From Pseudoduganella albidiflava (GTDB taxonomy: Bacteria; Pseudomonadota; Gammaproteobacteria; Burkholderiales; Burkholderiaceae_D): a DNA stretch of 64,000 bases. Positions 16,773-25,937 of the stretch are shown here, piece by piece. The stretch lies in assembly GCF_004322755.1 (NCBI RefSeq), contig NZ_CP036401.1, forward strand, positions 682,001-746,000, read 5' to 3'. Each line of letters starts with the position of its first letter. Positions within the stretch are counted from its first letter, which is position 1. The translations under genes and the position numbers were made by a program. A model generated the notes under the pieces. That model had not been told where the DNA came from, did not search any database, and saw only the letters and a list, made by a program, of their open reading frames with translations.

Positions 16773-18059
16773 TCAGAATCCGTTCCAGCGCCAGTAGAGT
16801 TGCACGGCATTGCTATCATATTGGAACAATGTAATGTTCTCCTTGTTGTCGACGTGGCGCAGTTCCAGCACCGCGCTCTGCCTCGCGTCCAGCCGGTACA
16901 CCAGCGCGAGCCGCGCCTGGCGGGTGCTCTGCCGGCGCGCGATGTCGATCAGGTCCGGCGCATACACCCGGGCGCTGTTCCAGTCCTGCCGGGTCAGCCC
17001 CGCTTCGGTGCCGAACCGGTCGTTGTGCTGGTATTGCCATTGCAGGCTGCCATACCAGCCATGCCGGTCGCCGCCGAGCCGGTCCGCCCGGCCGTGCTCG
17101 ATCAAGCCGCCGGCGGCCAGCTGCACCACGTTGGCCTTGCCGCGGTAGGCCAGCTGCGCGCCCAGTTCGCCCGTGTTGGCGTCGAAATTGCGGCGCGTCA
17201 CATACTGGGTGCGGCCGAACGAGCCCGTCAGCGTGAATTCGGTCTGCCAGGGCAGGCGCAGCGGCGGTATCACCCGCCCCTGCACCTGGAACTGGCGCTG
17301 GTACAGCGAGCCGCCCAGGCTGAGGAAGCTGGTGCTGAGCGTGGCATCGCCATTCCAGTTGCCGATGCGAAAGCCCTTGTCCACGCCCAGCAGCAAGCCC
17401 ATCGTGTTCTGCTCGCTGACATCGCGATGGTGGCGGAAGCGCACATGGGCGAACGCCACGGCACCACTCCGGTCGAGTTCGCGGGAATAGCCGAAGGTGC
17501 CCTGCACGAAACTGTCGGGCTTGGGCAGGAACTCGTCGGTCAGTGGCTTCTCTTCCTGGTTCTCGCCGCTGCCGATCACCAGGATCGGGTTGCTGGCACC
17601 CTGGTTGACGTTGTCATCGTATCCCGCGCTGAGCGACAGGTTGCGGTAGCTGCGCGCTTCCCACGGCTTGCAGCCGGTGCGGCGGTGGTTCTCGATGATT
17701 TCCAGGATGCCGGGCGATGGCATGAAGCGCACCTCGATCTCGCGGAACAGCCGTTCCGCGTCGGCCGTGCGCCCCATCGTGCAGTGGTTGATGGCCAGCT
17801 CAAGCCAGGCTCCCGCGTGCAGCGGTTCCAGCTTGATCAGTTCCTCGAAGGCCTTGGCAGCCTCTTCGTGGCGCCCCTGGGTCATCAGTTCCACGGCGCG
17901 CAGGTAGCGGGCCTCGATCTCGTCGGTCGCACTGTCGCCGGCACGTGCGCTACCCGCCGCGAGCAGCAGCAGGACGATGCCCGCCAGCAGGCGCCGGACC
18001 GGTCCGTTCCAGCGCAACCGTTTATGGAACCGTTTATGCAACCGTTTGTACAACCTCAT
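16773..18059 (-). CDS. Slam-like outer membrane protein (TPR plus beta barrel, SlipAM family)
   Basis: 428 residues. A basic start, then a hydrophobic signal (about 20-40). TPR-like helices follow (about 45-125; for example GRHEEAAKAFEELIKLEP). From about 135 to the end, alternating aromatic strands form an outer membrane barrel that ends in Phe. The TPR-plus-barrel order and the end pattern NITLFQYDSNAVQLYWRW resemble surface lipoprotein assembly modulators (Slam, DUF560), which move TbpB-like proteins to the cell surface. The FecR-domain gene 2 kb away has a possible TbpB-like C-terminal barrel and could be its substrate. The start overlaps the cyclase stop by 4 bases. The first residues (KRLHKRFHKRL) come from a 12-bp repeat array. 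Confidence 0.75.
   Translation of the reverse strand: MRLYKRLHKRFHKRLRWNGPVRRLLAGIVLLLLAAGSARAGDSATDEIEARYLRAVELMTQGRHEEAAKAFEELIKLEPLHAGAWLELAINHCTMGRTADAERLFREIEVRFMPSPGILEIIENHRRTGCKPWEARSYRNLSLSAGYDDNVNQGASNPILVIGSGENQEEKPLTDEFLPKPDSFVQGTFGYSRELDRSGAVAFAHVRFRHHRDVSEQNTMGLLLGVDKGFRIGNWNGDATLSTSFLSLGGSLYQRQFQVQGRVIPPLRLPWQTEFTLTGSFGRTQYVTRRNFDANTGELGAQLAYRGKANVVQLAAGGLIEHGRADRLGGDRHGWYGSLQWQYQHNDRFGTEAGLTRQDWNSARVYAPDLIDIARRQSTRQARLALVYRLDARQSAVLELRHVDNKENITLFQYDSNAVQLYWRWNGF
18006..18053. repeat. In-frame tandem array, 12-bp unit x3-4, at the Slam-like gene start
   Basis: Units at 18018 (CCGTTTATGGAA), 18030 (CCGTTTATGCAA) and 18042 (CCGTTTGTACAA), with a degenerate unit at 18006. On the forward strand it reads CAACCGTTTATG, matching the array at 11845-11904 on the opposite strand relative to coding. 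It encodes a basic KRLH run just before the signal peptide. Confidence 0.9.
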
Positions 18060-19882
18060 GCGGCCGGCTCCAGGGTATACAGCTGCACGGCCTTTTCCTT
18101 GCCGCGCAAGCGCGTTTCGCCCAGCGACAGGAAACGGTGGCGCCGGGCCCGCTGGACGGTGCCTTCGCCGATGATCACGTCATGCGGCCAGTCGCGGGCA
18201 GCCTGCTCCAGGCGCGCCGCGGTATTCACGCTGTCGCCCACCGCCGTGTAGATGCTGCGCAGCGAACTGCCGTAGTCGCCCGCCATGGCCGGGCCGCTTT
18301 CGATGCCGATGCGTACCCGCAGCGGCGGATGGCCCTGCTTCATGCGGGCCTGGGACAGCCGCGCCACTTCACGCAGGATGTCGCGCGCCGCATCGAGTGC
18401 CAGGTCGGCATGCGCCGCGTTGGGCAGGGGCGCGCCCCAGAATGCCACCAGGCCGTCGCCGGTGTACTTGTCCAGCGTGCCGTGGTGGCCGATGACCGGG
18501 CGGGTCAGGCAATCGAGGAAATCGCTGGTCAGGCGCGCCGCTTCCTCGACCGGCAGGCTTTCCACCTGGCTGGTATAGCCTTCCATGTCGGCGATCAGCG
18601 TGGTGACTTCGCATTGGCGCGGCGCCAGCGGATCCTTGAGGTTGCTGCGGAGCAGCTCCGTCACCACCGAGGTTGCCACGTACTGGCGCAAGGTGCCCAG
18701 CAGGCGCCGCGAGTTCTGCTGGGCCAGCTGCCAGTGGAACGGCACCGAAACGGCCAGCAGGAACAGGATCGAGAACAGCGGTGCCGCCGGCGCGAAGTCG
18801 GGGTCGTGCGGCACGATCGCATACGCCAGTGCCAGCCACAGCACGGCCATCGCCGCCAGCAGCAGCACATTGTAGGCGGCGGCCAGGCGCGGGAAGGTAT
18901 AGGCGCCGGCCACCGCCACGGCGATGCAGAACAGGGTGGCGATCACGGCGCCCGGCCACGTGGCCGGCGCCAGGCCATCGCGGCGGTCGAGCAGGCCGGT
19001 GAGGATGGAGGCGTGGACCAGCAGGCCGGCGAACGAGGCGCCCATCGGCGTGGCGATGCGGTCGCCCACGGACAGGGCCGACGAGCCGACCAGGACCAGT
19101 TTGCCGCGCACCGTGGCTTCGTCGATGCGGCCCTGCAGCAGGTCGTCCGCCACCACCCGGTGGTAAGCCTGGGGCGTGCGGGTGAACGGCACCCGCATCA
19201 GCGGCTCCGTGGCCGGCGCGCCGCCGCCGCAGCAGTGCATCAGCGCCAGGGCCAGGCTGGGGTAATTGCGCCCTTCGAACCAGGCGGTCATCGGCACGCG
19301 GCGCAGCACGCCGTCGGGATCGGGCGTGACGCCGATATTGCCGGCATGGCGGGCACCGGCCAGGCCGGCGTGGTTGGCCAGGTAGCCGGTGGCCGCGATC
19401 GCGCCCGGAACGCGGGGGCCGGGACGCCCGCCGGCCAGCACGCCGGAGCGCAGCGGTTCGCGCGCGGCGTTGTAGTCGAACAGCTGGGCCAGTACGAGCG
19501 GCGCGTGCTGCGCCAGCATGGCCATGCGCAGGTCTCCCTCGGCGTCGCCCGGCTTGAGCATCACGATGTCGAGCGCCACGCCGCTGGCGCCCAGCTCGAA
19601 CAGGCGTTCGACCAGTTCGGCCATGCGGGTGCGCTGCCACGGCCAGGGATGGCGTTCCAGCGTCTCTTCGTCGATATCGACCACCACCATCCGCTGTTCG
19701 GGGCTGTCGCTGGCGCGCAACTGGACTATGCGGTCGCGCAGCAGCTCATCGGCAACGCTGGCCGGCGACGCGCTGCCCGCTCCCTGCAGCAGTACCGTCA
19801 GGAGGACGGCACACGCCGGGATGCCAATACCCAGCAGAGTCGCGGAAGAGAAGAGTGCGCGCAGCGCCGGATGCTGGTTCAT
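18056..19882 (-). CDS. Membrane adenylate cyclase: CHASE2 sensor plus class III catalytic domain
   Basis: 608 residues. An N-terminal membrane segment, a periplasmic CHASE2 sensor (about 40-330), three more hydrophobic segments (about 335-415) and a class III cyclase domain (about 425-595). Catalytic features are all present: metal Asp in LIADMEGYT (about 430), the adenine-selecting Lys and second metal Asp in LDKYTGDG (about 470), and VGDSVNTAARLE with the adenine-contacting Asp and transition-state Asn and Arg (about 547). The Lys/Asp pair predicts ATP, not GTP, so the product should be cAMP. It heads the operon cyclase-Slam-like-VanZ-Crp and is divergent from the FecR gene. The ATG at 19882 follows a TTG; no strong ribosome site is visible. 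Confidence 0.9.
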   Translation of the reverse strand: MNQHPALRALFSSATLLGIGIPACAVLLTVLLQGAGSASPASVADELLRDRIVQLRASDSPEQRMVVVDIDEETLERHPWPWQRTRMAELVERLFELGASGVALDIVMLKPGDAEGDLRMAMLAQHAPLVLAQLFDYNAAREPLRSGVLAGGRPGPRVPGAIAATGYLANHAGLAGARHAGNIGVTPDPDGVLRRVPMTAWFEGRNYPSLALALMHCCGGGAPATEPLMRVPFTRTPQAYHRVVADDLLQGRIDEATVRGKLVLVGSSALSVGDRIATPMGASFAGLLVHASILTGLLDRRDGLAPATWPGAVIATLFCIAVAVAGAYTFPRLAAAYNVLLLAAMAVLWLALAYAIVPHDPDFAPAAPLFSILFLLAVSVPFHWQLAQQNSRRLLGTLRQYVATSVVTELLRSNLKDPLAPRQCEVTTLIADMEGYTSQVESLPVEEAARLTSDFLDCLTRPVIGHHGTLDKYTGDGLVAFWGAPLPNAAHADLALDAARDILREVARLSQARMKQGHPPLRVRIGIESGPAMAGDYGSSLRSIYTAVGDSVNTAARLEQAARDWPHDVIIGEGTVQRARRHRFLSLGETRLRGKEKAVQLYTLEPAA

Positions 19883-20044
19883 CAAAAATCACTGACGGGC
19901 GTGGGCGCCAGGAGCGCTGGGGGGAGATTGAAAGTGGGGCATCATATCGCAAAATATTCTTGGATGCACTAATTTGGCCCGCCGGCCATGGGCCGGTCCG
20001 CGATGGTGCACGGCAGTTGGATACTTTGTAACAGCGTATTACCA

Positions 20045-20060
20045 TGTGATGCATATCACA
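20045..20060. promoter_or_regulatory. CRP-type operator upstream of the FecR-domain gene
   Basis: TGTGATGCATATCACA is a perfect TGTGA-N6-TCACA site centred 55 bases before the FecR ATG. A weak -10 (GAAAAT, 20083-20088) lies 22 bases downstream, near class II spacing, giving a very short leader. The site also lies in the divergent gap 160 bases before the cyclase start, so feedback on the cyclase operon is possible. Confidence 0.75.
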
Positions 20061-20107
20061 CTCATTCTACCTCCCGCTGGCGGAAAATGCGGCTTGAGGA
20101 GAAATCT

Positions 20108-21493
20108 ATGTTACGAGCATTATTGTTAACTGTCGGCTTGTCGAGCATCTCGCTGTTGCCTGCGCTGGCGTTCGGCGCCCAGGCGGGCAAGGTCGTCTTC
20201 GTCACCGGCGCGGCGCAGCTGGCCGACAAGGCCGTCACCGTGGAGCAGGCGGTGGAAGAAGGCGACGAGATCAGCACCGGCGCCGATGGCTACGTCTATG
20301 TGAAGACCGTCGACGAGGGTTTCCTGATCCTGCGCCCCAACAGCAAGGCGCGCGTGGTGGCTTACCAGATCGACGAAGCCAATCCGGCCAATACCCGCGT
20401 CAAGCTGGAATTGCTGCAGGGCGTGGCGCGCAGCATTTCGGGCAAGGGGGTCAAGCGGGCCCGTAATAATTTCCGCCTCAATACGCCGGTCGCCGCCATC
20501 GGCGTGCGCGGTACCGATTTCATTGTCTATACCAACCAGCAGACTTCCTGGGTATCCGTGGTGTCCGGCGGCGTGGTGATGAGCGGCTTCAGCGGCACTT
20601 GCGGTCCGGAAGGCGGCGGCCCCTGCGAAGGCGTGACCAGCCGCGAACTGTTCGGCGGCCGTGCCGATACGATGCTGCAGATCCAGCGCGGCCAGTCCGT
20701 GCCGCAATTGCTGCAGGGAGGAACCGTTGCACCGGAGTTGAGCACGCCGCCGCGTAACGACGAACCTGTCGGCAAGGTCGCCATCAACCAGGCCAAGGTG
20801 AATCCCGCCGTGCTGGAAGTGATCAACCTGGAACCGGTCAACGTCAAGCCTATCACCGACATGAAGTCGACCAACAATGTTTCGCCCGATCCGGGTACCG
20901 GTGGCGGAACCAATGTGCCGGCGCTGCCGAGTTTCCCCCAGGATCCACCCCTCGTGGTGGTCGAGCCCGAGCCGGCTCCGCTGGTGAAATCGGAAGTGAT
21001 GTGGGGGCGCTGGCAGCCGGCGGCCGGCAATGGCATCTCGCGCGAGCAGGTGGCCAGGATCAATGCGGAAGGCACCAAGGTGCAGGTGCTGCTGGGCCCG
21101 TACCTGATTGCCCGGCCGGACAATTCGGCCTTCGTGCTGCCGCGCGAGGGCACGGCCGGATTCGCGCTGACCGGCGGCGAAGCCGTGCTGGCCGCGAAAG
21201 GCGGCACGTTCCAGCCTGCGAAGGTCGAGAATGGCAGCTTGAATATCGACTTTGCAAAAAGGACATATACAACGGCGATTTCCGTTGTAAATGCCCAGGG
21301 GCAAGCGAATCTTTCTTCGTATGGCGACATTACCAAGACGGGCACGATGGTCAATTCATTCATGTCGCCGGGCATGACGGTGCGCGGAGTGCTTGGCGGT
21401 ACCAACGCCAACGAGGCGGTTTATTCGTTCAAGACGCCGGATGATGCCGACGTTCGTGCGCAAGGCATCACGACCTGGAACAAGAAGCGCTGA
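20108..21493 (+). CDS. Secreted FecR-domain protein with C-terminal beta-rich (TbpB-like?) domain
   Basis: 461 residues. A signal peptide (about 1-24, no lipobox), a FecR domain (about 45-160; VEEGDEISTGADGYVYV and TPVAAIGVRGTDF), a Pro-rich linker (about 240-295) and a C-terminal beta-rich domain (about 297-461). The last part has VRGVLGGTNANEAVYSF, which resembles the barrel of TbpB-like proteins carried by Slam; this is a weak likeness. Stand-alone FecR proteins are periplasmic or surface proteins of unclear function, often encoded beside CHASE2 cyclases, as here. GAGGAG lies 8 bases before the ATG at 20108. A perfect CRP-type site precedes it and a classical terminator follows. Confidence 0.85.
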   Translation: MLRALLLTVGLSSISLLPALAFGAQAGKVVFVTGAAQLADKAVTVEQAVEEGDEISTGADGYVYVKTVDEGFLILRPNSKARVVAYQIDEANPANTRVKLELLQGVARSISGKGVKRARNNFRLNTPVAAIGVRGTDFIVYTNQQTSWVSVVSGGVVMSGFSGTCGPEGGGPCEGVTSRELFGGRADTMLQIQRGQSVPQLLQGGTVAPELSTPPRNDEPVGKVAINQAKVNPAVLEVINLEPVNVKPITDMKSTNNVSPDPGTGGGTNVPALPSFPQDPPLVVVEPEPAPLVKSEVMWGRWQPAAGNGISREQVARINAEGTKVQVLLGPYLIARPDNSAFVLPREGTAGFALTGGEAVLAAKGGTFQPAKVENGSLNIDFAKRTYTTAISVVNAQGQANLSSYGDITKTGTMVNSFMSPGMTVRGVLGGTNANEAVYSFKTPDDADVRAQGITTWNKKR

Positions 21494-21535
21494 GGCCATC
21501 GCCGGCCCTGCCGGCAAGGCATTACAGCCGTCCGG

Positions 21536-21564
21536 AATGCCCCGCCAAGCGGGGCATTTTTTTT
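21536..21564 (+). terminator. Rho-independent terminator after the FecR-domain gene
   Basis: Stem AATGCCCCGC with GCGGGGCATT, 3-base loop, then a T tract to 21564. It separates the FecR gene from the surface-protein gene, so the latter needs its own promoter. Confidence 0.92.
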
Positions 21565-21987
21565 GCGCGCAGGAATTGAACGACGGGCTTCCCGAGCAAT
21601 GGCTTGCAGCGATAGGGCGGCGCTGTGCGGCTGCGGGCATGGGCGTGAGCCAACTGGCCATGTACTGGACGATGCAGCCTGATGTGCCACGCCATGGCCG
21701 CGAAATTACGGCGACAGCAGTGATGACCAGGCCGACGCACCACGGCAGGCATGAAAAAAACACCCGCCAGACGCTCCGCATACCGTGTCGGTGTTGCTGT
21801 CACGCTAATAATGCACAGCCGCCATGGTTGAATTATTTAATCTTTGTAACACAAACCCAACACGATTCAACAACTCGCATATAATCTCGCGCGCCTCCTT
21901 ATTCAAGCGTGGTGATGCGAATGCGCAAACAAAAGTTTGATCAAAGTCTCGACCTTCATCGAGAAATATTGTGAAAAGCTCGAACTT

Positions 21988-22032
21988 TGTGATGGTCGTC
22001 ACAACGCCGGGGTGAGGTTGTGGCAATATACT
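21988..22032 (+). promoter_or_regulatory. Predicted class II CRP-activated promoter of the surface-protein gene
   Basis: TGTGATGGTCGTCACA (21988-22003) is a perfect TGTGA-N6-TCACA site. A -10 hexamer TATACT lies at 22027-22032. A start near 22037-22039 puts the site at about -41.5 to -43.5, as in class II CRP promoters, and no good -35 is present. The leader would be about 80 bases, with a small CCGGG/CCCGG hairpin at 22052-22066. The rest of the 555-bp gap (21565-21987) holds no convincing gene. Confidence 0.75.
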
Positions 22033-22119
22033 CCAAGTTCCGCTGATGGCCCCGGGCAAGTCCCGGTTCAGAACGCAGGAAACCTGGTTAAATTTTGTTT
22101 ACCTTTAAAAGGAAGAATC

Positions 22120-25100
22120 ATGGCTGTTGCCGATTACTACCCGCTCGTACAAACCCTCTACGTATCGTACTTCGGCCGTCCTGCTGACCCGATCGGCCTG
22201 GACAACTTCTCCAAGCAACTGGAAGCCCTGGGCGCGCCGACCACGCTGGCAGAACTGAACGTTGCGGCACGTGACAACGCAGGTATCAAAGCCCTGGTCA
22301 ACACCTTCAGCGGCTCGCAAGAGTCGGCCGACCTGTACGGCACGGGCTCGACCCTGTCGTTCGTTCGCGCAATCTATGAAAACCTGCTGAACCGTGCTCC
22401 TGACACGGACGGCCTGAAGTTCTGGGTCAACGCAATCGAAGGCGGCGGCCTGAGCCGCGCTGACGCATCGCTGGCCATCGCTGACGCAACCGCAAGCAAC
22501 ACCACCGACCAGGGCAAGGCTGACGCCGCTCTGATCAAGGCTAAAGTCGCTGTCGCCGGCGCCTTCACCACCTCGATCGACACCGCCGACGAATTCGAAG
22601 CCTACCAGGGCGCCGCAGCGATCGAAGCTGCCCGTGACCTGATGGCAACGGTGACCGGCGCGTCGACCCCGGCCAACACCCAGACCCAGATCAACACCGT
22701 GCTGGAACAGCTGGTTGAAGGCACCGACGGCGGCAACACGTCGTTCACGCTGACCGACGGCATCGACAAGGTCTCCGGCAACGCACAAGACAACGTGTTC
22801 GCGGCACCGGTCGTGCAGAACCAGAACGGTGAACTGGTCAACACGCTGGAAACCGGCGACTCGATCCAGGGCGGCGCAGGCGTGGACACGCTGAACGCAG
22901 TGCTGACCAACCCGCAAGGTACGGACGGTGGCGTTGGCCAGGCTCCGGCAATCTCCGCGATCACCAACGGCGTTGAAGTCGTGAACTTCCGTTCGCAGTA
23001 CTTCACCGAAGGCGGCGTGAACGGCTCCAACATCGACGCTGAACTGATGGCTGGCGTGACCCAGTACTGGTCCGACAACAGCCGTACCGGCCTGCAGATC
23101 GAAGACGTGCGCCAACTGCCGGAAGAACTGACCTTCGGCATGCGCCAGACCGACCCGGCCGCTGGCCTGAACGTGTACTTCGACCCGGCACAACTGGCCG
23201 ACGGCCGCAGCAGCGCCGGCGATTCGACCCTGACGCTGACCCTGGTGGACAACGCCAACCCGACCGCTCAACTGGCCAACTTCCCGGTCAACGGCGTGGT
23301 CTTCAAGCTGGGTGGCGTGCAGTTCACGGTGACGTCCGAAGCCATCGGCAACGCCAAGACCTACGTTGAATTCGAAGCCGCTCTGGAAGCAGCCCTGACC
23401 GCCAACGCCGCTCTGGCTGGCGTGACCGCCGCAGTGAACGCCAACAACACCATCACGCTGACCGACGCGCAAGGCCGCTCGTTCGAAGCCGTGGGCTACA
23501 CCTGGGTGGACAACATTGTTCCTTCGGGCGGTAACCTGGCATGGAACCAGCAAGTCGGCGCAGCAGTGCAAACCGACCTGCCGATCGAAACCGACGTGGT
23601 GCTGGATGCCGTGGGCCGTACCGCCCAGGGTGGCTCGCTGGATATCGGCTCGATGGCTGATGGCGGCGTGGCAACCTTCAACGTGTCCGTCGACCGCAGC
23701 AGCTGGCTGACCGCCGCTGAATCGCGCGAAGATTTCGGCGCCGGCGACCGTCACCTGGAAACCGTCAACCTGACCAGCATCGGCGCCAAGGGCAACCTGG
23801 CTGTCGGTAGCGACACGGATCGTCTGGACGAGCGCGTCGTCGCCGGCCTGACCGATGTGCGTCAAGTGCTGAACAAGGGCTTCGAAGGCAAGCTGAACAT
23901 CGGCGTGGTCCTGACCGGCGAAAGCGTCGATCGCTACCTGGCCGCTGCTTCGGGCGAAGTGCAGTTCACCTACGAAGGTGGTGCTGGCGCCGACAACTAC
24001 ACGATCGTTGTTGACGATGCCCTGTCGGAAGATTCCGACTTCGCACTGGATGCCAAGCTGGGCGCCGGCGACGACCGCCTGAACATCTCCGTGGAAACGG
24101 CAAGCAACGTCGTCGTTGACGGCGGCACGGGCAGCAACACCATCGCTGTTGCACGCAGCCATGGCACCAACGCTCAGAACACCTTCGAAGGCTTCACCAA
24201 CTTCGCCACGTACGAAGTCGAAGCCACGACGAACACCGAACATGACTTCACCAGCATGGTCGGCGTGACGCGCGCTGTCGTTGCTACCGAAGGCGTGGTC
24301 AACACGGTCTTCACCGATCTGGAAACGGCTGCCGCTGTGGAAATCTCGGGCAAGAACCAGACCCGTCAAGCTCTGCAGAGCAACGCAGACCAGGCCTTCG
24401 GCGAAGTGCACGTGCTGGGCGCCGAAGGTGCCGCACTGACCGTGACCCTGTCGAACACCGCACGTTCGACCGGCGAACTGACGGTCAACCGCCTGCTGGT
24501 CGATGCAGCTGCCGCCAACAACCTGAGCGCTGTCCGCACGCTGAACATCGTGTCGAACGGTGCCCGTGACACGGCCAACTTCATCGGCGACGTCGATGCG
24601 AAACTGGTCAACACGTTCAACCTGACCGGCACGCAGAACCTGACGCTGGCCATCACCGACGCTGCCAACTTCGACGCGTCGAACGTCAACAGCATCGGTG
24701 ACCTGGTGGTGACGGGTGCCGCCCTGACCGGCGACCTGGACCTGTCGCTGGCTTCCGGCCTGGTGACCGCAGTTGACCTGACCGGCGGCGAAACCGTGAC
24801 CCTGACCGGCACGGCTGGCACGGCTGACCGCGTGACCTTCACCGGCGGCGCTCTGGACACCAGCGAAAACACCGGCATCTCGGCATTCGAAACCGTGCGT
24901 TTCGTGACGGCTGACGGCGAGTTCGACGCAACCAATGTTTCCGGTGTCACGCTGTACGACATCGAAAGCACGACCGGCGATCTGGAACTGATCGAGCTGA
25001 ACGGCCAAGAGCCGATCCGCATCAACACCGACGTGCAGGGCGACGTTGCTGGCGACAACCTGACGTTCTCCGCTGAAGGCGAATCGTCGGCCAACAGCCT

Positions 25101-25839
25101 GAACCTGCAGTTCCGTGACCTGGATACCGCTGTCGACACCGACGTGGACACCGCGTTCGGCGTCGCCGAAATCCGCGTGCAGAACTACCGCACGATCTCG
25201 CTGGACCTGGGCAGCGCTGGTACCGTGGACGAAGCCTACACCTTCGACTTCGACCTGCTGGACCAGGACGGCCGTCAGCGTGAAGATGGCGCGTACGAAG
25301 CCGATTCCGTGTACGCTCGTTCCCTGGTTGTCACCGGCGGTGGCGATCAAGGCGCAGCAGGCGATGCCGGTGGTGTTGACAGCGTGGACCTGGGTACCGT
25401 GACCAACGTGCTGAGCGACATCAACTTCGGTGGCTTCGTTGGCCGCGTAACGGCAGCCCTGGACGTCATCGACGTGGCCCTGGCTGACAGCGTGGACCGC
25501 AACACCATCGTGACGGTCAACGGCTACGGTCTGGACTTCACCGAAACGACCGCTGGTACCGACAGCCACATCACGACGTTCAAGTTCACGGTCGACGCAG
25601 TTGCCGACACCGAAGACTGGATCATCACCGGCTTCGACGCCTTCGGCGTGACCGATCTGCAGACCCTGTCGATCCTGGACCTGTCGGCTCTGGGCGTGGA
25701 AGGCCTGGCCGATCTGAACATCGCTGATGACGGCGCCGGCAACACCGTGGTGACCTCGAACGACAATCTGGACTTCCAGATCATCCTGAACGCCGTGGCT
25801 CCAGCCGATCTGTCGAACGAAAACTTCCGCTTCGCTTAA
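22120..25839 (+). CDS. Large secreted surface-layer-like protein with DUF4214 (type I secretion substrate)
   Basis: 1239 residues, acidic and without a single cysteine. Residues 1-110 form a DUF4214-like domain (YVSYFGRPADPIGLDNF, then NLLNRAPDTDGLKFWVNAI). RTX-like Gly/Asp motifs appear near 246 (GGAGVDTL), 617 (GGAGADNY) and 647 (GAGDDRL). The rest is Thr/Asn/Asp-rich repeated beta structure. The C-terminus ends ENFRFA, a hydrophobic tail typical of type I substrates, and there is no Sec signal. These traits and the downstream SapC and ABC-HlyD-TolC genes argue for an S-layer or giant surface protein like Caulobacter RsaA. GGAAG lies 6 bases before the ATG. GCT, GTT and CGT codons are more common than in neighbours, as in highly expressed genes. 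A double hairpin follows. Confidence 0.85.
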   Translation: MAVADYYPLVQTLYVSYFGRPADPIGLDNFSKQLEALGAPTTLAELNVAARDNAGIKALVNTFSGSQESADLYGTGSTLSFVRAIYENLLNRAPDTDGLKFWVNAIEGGGLSRADASLAIADATASNTTDQGKADAALIKAKVAVAGAFTTSIDTADEFEAYQGAAAIEAARDLMATVTGASTPANTQTQINTVLEQLVEGTDGGNTSFTLTDGIDKVSGNAQDNVFAAPVVQNQNGELVNTLETGDSIQGGAGVDTLNAVLTNPQGTDGGVGQAPAISAITNGVEVVNFRSQYFTEGGVNGSNIDAELMAGVTQYWSDNSRTGLQIEDVRQLPEELTFGMRQTDPAAGLNVYFDPAQLADGRSSAGDSTLTLTLVDNANPTAQLANFPVNGVVFKLGGVQFTVTSEAIGNAKTYVEFEAALEAALTANAALAGVTAAVNANNTITLTDAQGRSFEAVGYTWVDNIVPSGGNLAWNQQVGAAVQTDLPIETDVVLDAVGRTAQGGSLDIGSMADGGVATFNVSVDRSSWLTAAESREDFGAGDRHLETVNLTSIGAKGNLAVGSDTDRLDERVVAGLTDVRQVLNKGFEGKLNIGVVLTGESVDRYLAAASGEVQFTYEGGAGADNYTIVVDDALSEDSDFALDAKLGAGDDRLNISVETASNVVVDGGTGSNTIAVARSHGTNAQNTFEGFTNFATYEVEATTNTEHDFTSMVGVTRAVVATEGVVNTVFTDLETAAAVEISGKNQTRQALQSNADQAFGEVHVLGAEGAALTVTLSNTARSTGELTVNRLLVDAAAANNLSAVRTLNIVSNGARDTANFIGDVDAKLVNTFNLTGTQNLTLAITDAANFDASNVNSIGDLVVTGAALTGDLDLSLASGLVTAVDLTGGETVTLTGTAGTADRVTFTGGALDTSENTGISAFETVRFVTADGEFDATNVSGVTLYDIESTTGDLELIELNGQEPIRINTDVQGDVAGDNLTFSAEGESSANSLNLQFRDLDTAVDTDVDTAFGVAEIRVQNYRTISLDLGSAGTVDEAYTFDFDLLDQDGRQREDGAYEADSVYARSLVVTGGGDQGAAGDAGGVDSVDLGTVTNVLSDINFGGFVGRVTAALDVIDVALADSVDRNTIVTVNGYGLDFTETTAGTDSHITTFKFTVDAVADTEDWIITGFDAFGVTDLQTLSILDLSALGVEGLADLNIADDGAGNTVVTSNDNLDFQIILNAVAPADLSNENFRFA

Positions 25840-25854
25840 GTTGTAGCGTAAAAC

Positions 25855-25874
25855 CAGGGAACTCCGGTTCCCTG
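25855..25874 (+). terminator. First hairpin after the surface-protein gene
   Basis: A perfect 8-bp stem CAGGGAAC with GTTCCCTG begins 16 bases after the stop. It lacks a T tract and probably protects the mRNA 3' end or works with the second hairpin. Confidence 0.7.
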
Positions 25875-25876
25875 CA

Positions 25877-25906
25877 AAGGCTGTGCCCCCGGGCGCAGCC
25901 TTTTTT
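25877..25906 (+). terminator. Rho-independent terminator between the surface-protein gene and sapC
   Basis: Stem GGCTGTGCCC with GGGCGCAGCC (one U-G pair), then six T. With no promoter seen before sapC, partial read-through would give much structural protein and little SapC. Confidence 0.88.
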
Positions 25907-25937
25907 CATTTGCAGGACAACAACTCGAGGAGCCACC

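Noticed and set aside
21880..21885. TATAAT as a second promoter of the surface-protein gene
   Set aside because: No -35 hexamer lies 15-19 bases upstream, and the CRP-site promoter nearer the gene is better supported. A minor role is not excluded.
22105..25569. A very long open frame on the reverse strand of the surface-protein gene
   Set aside because: It arises from the biased codon use of the forward gene, has no ribosome site and no recognisable domain. The forward frame has RTX motifs, DUF4214 and a type I tail.
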